From the NCBI GenBank assembly GCA_964638675.1, contig CAZXAU010000014.1, forward strand, positions 1 through 59,929: a stretch of DNA of 59,929 bases, read 5' to 3'. Below, in pieces: positions 1 to 7,276 of the stretch. The DNA is from SIG714 sp964638675. Its GTDB lineage: Bacteria > Bacillota > Clostridia > Oscillospirales > CAG-272. How positions within the stretch are numbered: position 1 is the first letter of the stretch; each line of letters opens with the position of its first letter. The notes under the pieces are model-generated. The model worked only from the letters and a program-made list of their open reading frames with translations. It was not told where the DNA came from and did no database searches. The translations under genes and the position numbers were made by a program.

Positions 1-1
1 C

Positions 2-2575
2 ATTAAAGTAAGATCAACAAAAACAGAAAACGGATATGCCGTGGCATATATCCCCCAAAAAGGCTGGCTGACAGACAGCGAGCGAAGCTATCCTGTGGTT
101 TTTGATCCTACGGTTACGACAACATCGACCGCTTCCACGGCAGATATAGGATATTATTCAGCATCACAAACCGGATACACAAATGAGGAGAGCGTTTCTT
201 CAAGCGGAACATTAAAGGTAGGAAATTTGTATCAGAGAATAATCTATTATGCATATTACCGTCCGACAAAATACCCTTCGATTAATACAAAATATTACGA
301 TGTCAATTCTGTACAGATCCGTTTTAAAATTAAAACTGATTTAAGTACAGGTAGCTACAATACACTTTATTCATATGCTCTTTCATCCCCTAATGATCCT
401 TCAGCATTTGATTATTACGAAATGTATAACAAGGGTACTCTTCAACAGTCTAACGAGAACGGATATTTATATTTCTCTGCATCGAAAGAATATTATGAAA
501 ACGGAAACTATCCGGTGAATATAATTTATCCGAACAGTTATATGGTCTCCAATCCTGTTGAACTTTACGGTATGAGTGGATTTAATACGAGAAATTGGCC
601 GGCTCTCATTGTGAGTTATACCTTAAAGGACCACAACGAGAAAGTATTCACAATAAGCAACACATATATCGATTCAAACGGAAATGAGAGCATAAAGTAC
701 CTTTCTGTTGAAAACGGAGTTCCTGTAGCAAGCGAAACCCCGATGCTTTGGCAGCTGAGCGGAAGCGGTGACTATTATCGCATCTCATGCTTTGGCGATG
801 ATGAAAAAATTCTCAGTGCCGGAAACGGTCTTAGTCTTGAAAATGTCGGGGCTGCCGGAAATTACGGAAATTGGGCATTGAATACATCTGACGGAAAAAT
901 ATACACCTTTACAAATCAGCAAACAGGTGTAGGACTATTTTATAATGCAAATTCGGATACGTTAGGTACAGACACAGGGCTGTCTTCGTCAACATCTCAG
1001 CGCGCATGGGATCTGAACTTTATTTTGAATTACTCACCTGCTTCATATGCGATCCTTCAGAATCGTGAAACAATTGAAGAAGACCTTAATTCACTGCCGA
1101 ATGATTCTACAGATGAAACACAGGTATACAAATTTGTGAAAATTGACAGCAGATGTTTTAAAATTGTTTCATCCGACAACACAAAAATGCTTGCGACATC
1201 TTCAACCGGAGGTTTGACAAGTATAAATAATCAAAGCGGCGATTATAAAGCAAAAGGTGCTATGTGGTATTTGATATTCGATCAAAGCAGTGCCGCATAT
1301 TATATAATGAACGCTAAAAACGGCATGTATCTCCATATGAGCAGTTCAACACTCGATCTTTCAAAACAAAAAAGCAATGCTTCACTTTGGAATATAAAGG
1401 ATTTCTACGAGTTATCACTTCAGCCCGGAACAAAATCAGAGTTTGCATTGAAGGATATGTCAACCGAGCTTTATGCAGAATATTCGAATGTATACGCTAC
1501 ATGTATGAATGTCGGCATGAATACGCTCAATCTTGTTATAGATGAAACAAAAGCGGAACAAAGCAATAACAAGACCACTTATAAGACATTCACACGAGAT
1601 GTCTGCCAGCGCTTCACCTTTGAAGAAGTTGAAGTGACAGGAGAAAAAACATATTATCAGATTCTTCCGTTTTTGAAAGCCACCGAAGATGATGTAAAGG
1701 GAGCGTATAACAGCGATTACAGACTTGAAGAAAACAATTGGAATGTAACCATAGAAAAATATTGGGTCAGGGGCGAAGATGATGAACCGTATGATATCAA
1801 TGTGTCATATTGGGAACTCATAGATGTAAGCGGTGGATTCGGATATTATTATATCAGGAACAAAGCAAGCGGAAGATATCTTTCGCAAAGCGGTAATGTC
1901 CTTGTGACATCATCTTTCCCAACGGTGTGGAATATTATGGCTATCGGTCTTGCGGTGGAGAAGGATTATCAGAGAACAGATAAGACTTGCGGTGCTGCCT
2001 GTGGACTTATGATGTACAATTATGTGTTTCCTAACGACAAAATCCAATCCGAAAGTGAATATATCAGACTAACCAATGCTTATATGGATAAGTATTACAA
2101 AAATACATATGGTAAAGAATACGGCGGAAAATATTATGTCATTATAGGCACTCATCAATACTATATTAACTATATTTATAAAACAAAATATAATAAAGCA
2201 CCATATACATCAGATTGGGATGACGATAGACCGGGAAATACTTTTAATGTAGTTTTAAAAAAATCCTCAGGCAGTTTGAATAGCGAGTATCCGGTATTGT
2301 TTTGGCAAAGATTGGGGGAACGAACCACTGCAGAGATAGCAGATCCGATTTGGGGACACCATGCCCCCTCTCATTACATTCTTCTTAAAGGAATATACTT
2401 TGATAGCTATTCAGATGAATACAAAGCTGTAGTTAATGATCCGCATTATATGTTTGGACCTATAGAGCTTAATGGTAATCCAGCATATAATCTCGGAGGA
2501 AGAGATGTGATCGTTTCATTTGATCACTTTTACTCTGTAATTGACGTAAGCTTTATATATCACAGCGTAAGTTAA
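2..2575 (+). CDS. Large surface protein, 3' part, with lectin-like repeats and a C-terminal C39-like cysteine peptidase domain
   Basis: The frame is already open at base 2, so the start lies upstream; a GTG at 41 is only an internal codon. About 857 residues are visible. The first residues (ending YPVVFDPTV) resemble the linker found in secreted RHS/wall-associated proteins. Segments near residues 240-320, 370-450 and 600-640 (counted from base 41) repeat a pattern of Tyr-rich strands, Gly-x-Tyr-Leu and a final Trp-x-(I/L), which suggests ricin-type beta-trefoil modules. The last 200 residues carry CGAACGLMMYNY (Cys about 650), then HYILLKG (His about 778) and VVNDPHY, the Cys-His-Asn/Asp order of papain/C39-like peptidases. 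It could process or cross-link surface proteins; the substrate is unknown. The gene ends 18 bases before the next start, so the two are probably co-transcribed. Peptidase assignment is from motifs only. Confidence 0.6.
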   Translation: MKVRSTKTENGYAVAYIPQKGWLTDSERSYPVVFDPTVTTTSTASTADIGYYSASQTGYTNEESVSSSGTLKVGNLYQRIIYYAYYRPTKYPSINTKYYDVNSVQIRFKIKTDLSTGSYNTLYSYALSSPNDPSAFDYYEMYNKGTLQQSNENGYLYFSASKEYYENGNYPVNIIYPNSYMVSNPVELYGMSGFNTRNWPALIVSYTLKDHNEKVFTISNTYIDSNGNESIKYLSVENGVPVASETPMLWQLSGSGDYYRISCFGDDEKILSAGNGLSLENVGAAGNYGNWALNTSDGKIYTFTNQQTGVGLFYNANSDTLGTDTGLSSSTSQRAWDLNFILNYSPASYAILQNRETIEEDLNSLPNDSTDETQVYKFVKIDSRCFKIVSSDNTKMLATSSTGGLTSINNQSGDYKAKGAMWYLIFDQSSAAYYIMNAKNGMYLHMSSSTLDLSKQKSNASLWNIKDFYELSLQPGTKSEFALKDMSTELYAEYSNVYATCMNVGMNTLNLVIDETKAEQSNNKTTYKTFTRDVCQRFTFEEVEVTGEKTYYQILPFLKATEDDVKGAYNSDYRLEENNWNVTIEKYWVRGEDDEPYDINVSYWELIDVSGGFGYYYIRNKASGRYLSQSGNVLVTSSFPTVWNIMAIGLAVEKDYQRTDKTCGAACGLMMYNYVFPNDKIQSESEYIRLTNAYMDKYYKNTYGKEYGGKYYVIIGTHQYYINYIYKTKYNKAPYTSDWDDDRPGNTFNVVLKKSSGSLNSEYPVLFWQRLGERTTAEIADPIWGHHAPSHYILLKGIYFDSYSDEYKAVVNDPHYMFGPIELNGNPAYNLGGRDVIVSFDHFYSVIDVSFIYHSVS

Positions 2576-2593
2576 TTGAAAAGGAGAACGATT

Positions 2594-3436
2594 ATGAAGA
2601 AAATATTGATATTGGCTTTGATTTTAGGACTTTTATTAACAAGCATGTTACAAAATTCAATATTTGCAGAGGAAACAAGAGAACCCACAGAACAGGAAAA
2701 AGAGAACTTTGTCACCCTTGCCAAAAACGCTTACTGCATGTTCCATATGATTGATACTGAGTATTACTATTATTGTTCTTGTCAGAAAATACAAAATCCA
2801 ATTGGCGTTATGCCGGAAGATATTGTAAAATTCATAGAGAATAACGGATATTACGGCGGAGTAACCGAACCGATATTTTTCGACAAAAATGATCATTTTA
2901 TAGGTCCGAAAGAATCTTATCCTTATGCAGATAAAATGAATTCATTTGAAGTCTGGGAAGAAGATATATGTAAATATTTTGCAAAAGGCGTGCTTATGTA
3001 TGGAGACGGTTACCTTTCAGATGACGGAATAGAAAAGTCACATGTTTTTTTACATGACGGCAAAACATACGCATATTGCCAACCTCCGTATAGACTCGAT
3101 ACTCCTGCGATATTTTGGGAAACTGCCGAATTGAGATTTACCGGAGAAAAAAGTGCCGTATTATATGTTCAGTGGTATGATTATTCTTATACACATAATC
3201 CTGATCCTGATCGTTTTAACAACGACACGATAACATTTCTTAAGTCATCTGACGGTTGGCGTGTCGATGGAGGAAGCTATTTTAACGGTCATTTATTAAA
3301 GCTTTCTACGCCTGTTGAAGTTCCGGATACTGCCGACAATTCGGTAGTATATATCGCTCTTGCATCTGTCAGCGTAATTGCTCTTGCCGGTGTAACTCTT
3401 GTATCAGCAAAGAGAAAGAAGGATTATATCGCATAA
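2594..3436 (+). CDS. Secreted, C-terminally anchored surface protein (paralogue A)
   Basis: 280 residues from the ATG at 2594, which has AAAGGAGA seven bases upstream; a TTG at 2576 in the same frame has no ribosome site. There is a signal peptide (KKILILALILGLLLTS), a middle domain I do not recognise, and a C-terminal tail: PDTADNS, a hydrophobic helix of about 20 residues, then KRKK. This resembles the P-x-T-G-D plus membrane helix plus basic tail of Clostridia surface proteins, with Ala in place of Gly. The tail is almost identical to that of the next gene, and the domain before it shares scattered identity with it (a D-(I/V)-x-KYF segment and a GWR segment). It sits 18 bases after the peptidase-like protein and may be a partner or substrate; that is inference. 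Confidence 0.7.
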   Translation: MKKILILALILGLLLTSMLQNSIFAEETREPTEQEKENFVTLAKNAYCMFHMIDTEYYYYCSCQKIQNPIGVMPEDIVKFIENNGYYGGVTEPIFFDKNDHFIGPKESYPYADKMNSFEVWEEDICKYFAKGVLMYGDGYLSDDGIEKSHVFLHDGKTYAYCQPPYRLDTPAIFWETAELRFTGEKSAVLYVQWYDYSYTHNPDPDRFNNDTITFLKSSDGWRVDGGSYFNGHLLKLSTPVEVPDTADNSVVYIALASVSVIALAGVTLVSAKRKKDYIA

Positions 3437-3470
3437 CAGATCAATAAAAACCTGAAGTACAAAACAAATC

Positions 3471-3496
3471 GGCGGGTGAAGCTTAATTCGCCCGCC
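3471..3496 (+). terminator. GC-rich hairpin after paralogue A
   Basis: GGCGGGTGAA and TTCGCCCGCC form a 10-bp stem (one G-T type pair) around a 6-base loop. No T-run follows, so termination is uncertain. Confidence 0.35.
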
Positions 3497-3569
3497 ATAC
3501 AGGAATAAAAAAGAAACCCAGCGTGAAAATTATGCCGATCTTATCCCAAAGCAGATCTGTTTCACGCAC

Positions 3570-3614
3570 AAATTCTCTTTAAAAATGTGGCAAGCCCATT
3601 TTTAAAGAGAATTT
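3570..3614 (+). repeat. 18-bp perfect inverted repeat upstream of paralogue B
   Basis: AAATTCTCTTTAAAAATG and its exact reverse complement flank a 9-base loop. An outer GCACAAA/TTTGTGC pair (about 3567 and 3623) extends the structure. It lies 45 bases before the ATG of the next gene with no T-run after it, so it may be a leader structure or an operator. Function not known. Confidence 0.6.
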
Positions 3615-3658
3615 CAAAGCTATTTGTGCCCCCTAATGGCGGCGGAATGGAGGTTTAA

Positions 3659-4525
3659 ATGAAAAAAATAAAATACATACTCTCCTTAACATTGATTCTC
3701 GCTCTCGCCCTTCCGCTTTTCCTCATGCCGATAAGTGCTGTGGAAAAAGAGCCGATAATAGAAGATCTTGTGGAATTGACAAGGGAATCGGAATATTTTC
3801 TCTTGATTTTCCAAATTACCTACGATAATTTAGCGTTTTATATTCCCAATGGTATTCACAGCGAAGATTATGTTGATGAAATTCAGAAACAAAAAGCTAT
3901 TGAAATGGGTTACTACGATCCGAATTTTGATGCAGGTGATCTTGTTTTCCCTTATTCGGCTGTTGATTTAAAAACAAATAAAGTATACACCGATCTTCAA
4001 ATGGGCAGAGGACTCAGATTTCCCGATACCGTAACCGTTGAGAAAGTAAGGGAAGATGTCAGAAAATATTTTGTTTCCGATTTTCTCGGAATTATAGACG
4101 GTGCGGTCTTTAATGATACCGGCACTGACGCTCTATGTTATCTTGGTCCTGACGGTCATGTGTATAATCACTTTTACGGACAGTATCCGATAATTAACGA
4201 ATATTCGGGACGTCCTGATCTTGAAAGTGCCAAAATCAAAGATAAAAGCGGCAACAAAATTACTCTTTCTTTTGACGCTGTTAGTGAATTCGGAACTGTA
4301 GAAGACGGAATAACGATACAATACACGAAAACAAACAGAGGATGGAGAATTTCGGGCGCAACCGGAAGATACTACAAGGGATTTGCATATGGACCCAATG
4401 AAATTTTTGCCCCCGAAACAGCCGACAATTCGGTAGTATATATTGCTCTTGCATCTGTCAGCCTTGCAGCTCTCGCCGGTGTAACTCTTGTATCGTCTAA
4501 TAGGAAAAAAGAAATTATCGCATAA
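3659..4525 (+). CDS. Secreted, C-terminally anchored surface protein (paralogue B)
   Basis: 288 residues; the ATG at 3659 follows GGAGG at the right distance. It has an N-terminal signal peptide (ILSLTLILALALPLFL) and a C-terminal tail with PETADNS, a membrane helix and a basic end (NRKK). The middle is diverged from paralogue A but keeps a matching layout. The DNA of the tail (4421-4462) differs from that of A (3332-3373) at only one of 42 bases although the upstream domains are far apart in sequence, which points to recent exchange or conversion of the anchor segment. The protein is likely retained at the membrane or wall. No enzymatic motif is seen. Confidence 0.7.
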   Translation: MKKIKYILSLTLILALALPLFLMPISAVEKEPIIEDLVELTRESEYFLLIFQITYDNLAFYIPNGIHSEDYVDEIQKQKAIEMGYYDPNFDAGDLVFPYSAVDLKTNKVYTDLQMGRGLRFPDTVTVEKVREDVRKYFVSDFLGIIDGAVFNDTGTDALCYLGPDGHVYNHFYGQYPIINEYSGRPDLESAKIKDKSGNKITLSFDAVSEFGTVEDGITIQYTKTNRGWRISGATGRYYKGFAYGPNEIFAPETADNSVVYIALASVSLAALAGVTLVSSNRKKEIIA

Positions 4526-4546
4526 TATTGATGTATACTATGTATT

Positions 4547-4617
4547 TATAATTAAATAACTAAGCGTAGCAGGGGCTGTCATACCACGACAGCCCCGATC
4601 TAATTTATTTAATTATA
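4547..4617. terminator. Bidirectional terminator-like hairpin
   Basis: A perfect 9-bp GC stem (GGGGCTGTC 4572-4580 with GACAGCCCC 4588-4596) is enclosed by 13-base AT arms (TATAATTAAATAA 4547-4559 and its complement 4605-4617). A/T-rich arms give T-rich tails on both strands, so it can end transcription from paralogue B and from any minus-strand transcript. Confidence 0.7.
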
Positions 4618-4684
4618 ATGCTGCTGTATTCGGCTTGTATCCGGTTGGTTCTGCCGCATCACGGTGATATTTAGCCAATATCAT
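4613..4684 (-). CDS. Candidate 23-residue small protein (uncertain)
   Basis: On the minus strand an ATG at 4684 opens 23 codons (beginning MILAKYHRD, ending NTAAL) and stops at 4613, directly inside the terminator arm. AGGCGGTG lies about five bases upstream as a possible ribosome site. The stretch is otherwise unexplained and sits in a 309-base gap without other genes. No promoter was recognised and a chance frame of this length is common, so this is only a candidate. It could also be a remnant of a longer lost gene. Confidence 0.2.
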   Translation of the reverse strand: MILAKYHRDAAEPTGYKPNTAAL

Positions 4685-4766
4685 AGCACACCGCCTATAA
4701 ATAAATCTGATGTGCGGAAAAGTTATAAAAAAATGTAAATAATAATAAAATAGTTATAAAAAACAT

Positions 4767-4795
4767 TTGAAAAAAATCGAAAAGTGTGATATGAT
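4767..4795 (+). promoter_or_regulatory. Sigma-A type promoter of cdaA-cdaR
   Basis: TTGAAA, a 17-base spacer and TATGAT, ending 39 bases before the cdaA start codon. It follows the terminator at 4547-4617, so cdaA begins its own transcript. Confidence 0.75.
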
Positions 4796-4834
4796 ATAAG
4801 ATGATGATTTGTCTTTGCAGGAGATTTTGTAATA

Positions 4835-5773
4835 ATGGAAAACATTATACGGACTATAACTGAATACTTTAATTCTATGCTGAAAGTTTTCAGTGAAATT
4901 ACGATAAAAGATATAGCTGATATTATTCTTGTTTCGATAGTACTTTATATGGCAATAAAGTTTATCAGGGACAAAAGGGCAGAGAGGCTTATTGTCGGTA
5001 TTTTTGTTCTTGTGGTCGTTAAAGTAATATGCGATTTCTTTGAGCTTACCGCAATGAATTATATCCTCCGACTTATTTTCCAGAACGGACTTGTATTTAT
5101 AGCAATTATATTTCAGCCTGAGCTTCGTTCTTTGCTTGAACTTGTTGCCGAGCCGTTGAAATCTTTGAAGTTCGGAATCGGCGATCAGAACGGCGTCAAG
5201 GAAGCTGAAGGAATCGTCAAAGGAATCAGAGACGCCTGCTGTGAAATGTCAAAACAGAAGACGGGTGCACTTATTGTCATAGAGCGTGATACAAAGCTCG
5301 GAGAAATAATCGACGGCGGAGTGAGATTGAACGCTCTGATATCAAGTGAGCTGATCAAAAATATCTTCTTCAAAAATTCTCCCCTTCATGACGGTGCAAT
5401 GATAATAAGGCACGGCAGGATAGAAGCGGCAGGATGTATCCTTCCGAATGCTTCAAGTGATGCAGTCATCAGCAGAGACCTTGGAACAAGACACCGTGCG
5501 GCTTTCGGCGTCAGTGAGGTTTCTGATGCGGTAGTTATTGTCGTTTCCGAAGAAACAGGTGTGATTTCGATAGTCGGTGGCGGATCTATAAAAAGAGGAT
5601 ATGATTATACATCGCTCTATTCTTATCTCACCGAAATATTAGTCAAGCCTTTGAAAAAAGACAAGAACGCCACCAAGAAAAAAGACGGTGAAAATAATGA
5701 TGACAAAACAAATAAAAAAGATAAAAAATCGTTGAGAAAAACTGCCGGAGAGGAGGAATCGGATGATGAGTGA
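4835..5773 (+). CDS. cdaA: Diadenylate cyclase CdaA (DisA_N domain)
   Basis: It makes cyclic di-AMP from two ATP at the membrane, a messenger for potassium and wall homeostasis. 312 residues. Three N-terminal hydrophobic helices (about residues 15-35, 45-62, 68-95) precede the DisA_N catalytic domain, which shows the two signature motifs: DGA in LHDGAMII (about 185-187) and RHR in TRHRAAFG (about 218-220). The C-terminus is an unusual Lys/Asp-rich tail of about 40 residues. ATG 4835 follows AGGAGA. It overlaps cdaR by 11 bases, the normal cdaA-cdaR pairing, but the usual third gene glmM is absent here. Confidence 0.95.
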   Translation: MENIIRTITEYFNSMLKVFSEITIKDIADIILVSIVLYMAIKFIRDKRAERLIVGIFVLVVVKVICDFFELTAMNYILRLIFQNGLVFIAIIFQPELRSLLELVAEPLKSLKFGIGDQNGVKEAEGIVKGIRDACCEMSKQKTGALIVIERDTKLGEIIDGGVRLNALISSELIKNIFFKNSPLHDGAMIIRHGRIEAAGCILPNASSDAVISRDLGTRHRAAFGVSEVSDAVVIVVSEETGVISIVGGGSIKRGYDYTSLYSYLTEILVKPLKKDKNATKKKDGENNDDKTNKKDKKSLRKTAGEEESDDE

Positions 5774-7064
5774 TAACAATAACAGCTCAGAAAAAGAAAA
5801 AAAGGGTCGCTCGGGAACCGGAGGGTTCACGATCCTTATTCTGTCTATACTCGTTGCGATCTGCGTGTGGGGCTACGTAATGAGTGTCGAATCCCCGACA
5901 TCCGAAACTTTTATTTCCGGAGTTCATGTTAATGTGAACAGTACCGACAGACTTAATCAGACGGCAGGTCTTTCGGTGCTTTCTGAAAGCGACAATATAA
6001 ATGTCAGTTTCAAATTGCAGGGAAAAAAATCGGTTCTTTCAAATATCAGTCCCGAGGATATCAGAGCATATGTCGATGTAGCATCTATAAAAGAAGCCGG
6101 AACATATGATCTTGAGATTGCCTACATGCCGATATCGGGAGCTACAGTTGTCGATATATCGCCCAAAACCGTAACTATAGTGGTTGATTCGACAGGAAAA
6201 ATATCGTTGCCCATTACCGTGAAATTTGACAATTCGACTTTGCCTGACGGATACTCGCTCGGAGAATACAACATGAGTGTTGACCGTGTAGAGGTGATTG
6301 GAGCACAGGCAGACCTTGATAAGATCGGCGGAGCTGTCATCACTCTCAATACAGGTTCGATTACTGGTTCATATACGGCGGTGAACGTGGTTCCGGTGCT
6401 TGTTGATAAATACGGGAATGAATTTTCAAGCAAATACATAACATTTCAGAAGGTTTTTGTAGATGTACACATACCTGTATTCCTCACAAGGGATATAAAG
6501 CTTGAGGTCGATACGCTGTACGGATATTATAATGATAAGAACACAAAGGTAACAGTCACGCCGTCAAAGATCACAGTTAAAGGAGATGCCGCTGTTGTGG
6601 AATCGATGCCAGATACTTTGATAATCGCAAAAATCGATGAAAAAGCGGCTATTGACAATTTTGATGTTGATATCAATTTCGGAGAATACAGCGATGAGCT
6701 CACGCTTGTGTCGGGCGAAAAGACTGCAAATGTAAGTATTATGCATTTTGCAAATGTAATGACTGAGTACCTTTATCCTGTGGAAAACTTCATTGTCAAC
6801 AATCCGCATGCACTGAATTATGAATTATCTGAGGATCTGCTCGGGCTCACGCTTGCACTCAGGGTGAACTCTGACAGGATCGGCTGTGTCAATACAGACA
6901 ACATTGATGTAGTGGTCGATATGTCCCTGATCGATGAGGACATCACGGGAGATATTACAGTTCCTGTCAGGATCACTTTTAAAAACGATCTTCTTGATAA
7001 GGCATATGAGATCGGGGCATACCTGCTTCCAGTAACTATACACGAAGATGCTTTATCCGGATAA
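5763..7064 (+). CDS. cdaR: YbbR-domain regulator of diadenylate cyclase (CdaR)
   Basis: 433 residues: a short charged N-terminus, one membrane helix (FTILILSILVAICVWGYV, about residues 22-40) and an extracytoplasmic part made of about four YbbR repeats (for example around VDVASIKEAGTY and ISPKTVTIVVDST). In this family the protein binds CdaA and tunes its activity. The ATG at 5763 lies inside the end of cdaA (GAGGAATCGGATG context gives the ribosome site), implying translational coupling. Nothing in the sequence looks broken. Confidence 0.9.
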   Translation: MMSDNNNSSEKEKKGRSGTGGFTILILSILVAICVWGYVMSVESPTSETFISGVHVNVNSTDRLNQTAGLSVLSESDNINVSFKLQGKKSVLSNISPEDIRAYVDVASIKEAGTYDLEIAYMPISGATVVDISPKTVTIVVDSTGKISLPITVKFDNSTLPDGYSLGEYNMSVDRVEVIGAQADLDKIGGAVITLNTGSITGSYTAVNVVPVLVDKYGNEFSSKYITFQKVFVDVHIPVFLTRDIKLEVDTLYGYYNDKNTKVTVTPSKITVKGDAAVVESMPDTLIIAKIDEKAAIDNFDVDINFGEYSDELTLVSGEKTANVSIMHFANVMTEYLYPVENFIVNNPHALNYELSEDLLGLTLALRVNSDRIGCVNTDNIDVVVDMSLIDEDITGDITVPVRITFKNDLLDKAYEIGAYLLPVTIHEDALSG

Positions 7065-7152
7065 TGATCAGCTTACCGTGAAAAGTACAAATCATGGGAA
7101 AGAAGAAAAACAGCAGGTGAATATTATCAGATTTAATGAAAGGTAGGGAAAA

Positions 7153-7276
7153 GTCTGAAAAATAAATTTTTCAGACAGTGTTTTGTGGCTTTCGCCACCG
7201 AAGCGGCGGCGATTTTGCAGTGCAAAATCAGCCCCAATTCCACAGGAAAGGAAGCTTTCGCAATGCGAAAGCTATG
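7153..7276 (+). repeat. Four-hairpin interspersed element, copy 1
   Basis: 124 bp. Hairpin 1: GTCTGAAAAAT with its exact complement (7153-7176). Hairpin 2: GTGGC-TTTC-GCCAC (7185-7198). Hairpin 3: GATTTTGCA/TGCAAAATC (7211-7229). Hairpin 4: AGCTTTCGC-AAT-GCGAAAGCT (7253-7273). A purine stretch AGGAAAGGA (7244-7252) touches the left foot of hairpin 4 and an ATG (7274) touches its right foot. Close copies lie at 17935 and 40754. No target duplication is visible. Confidence 0.9.
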
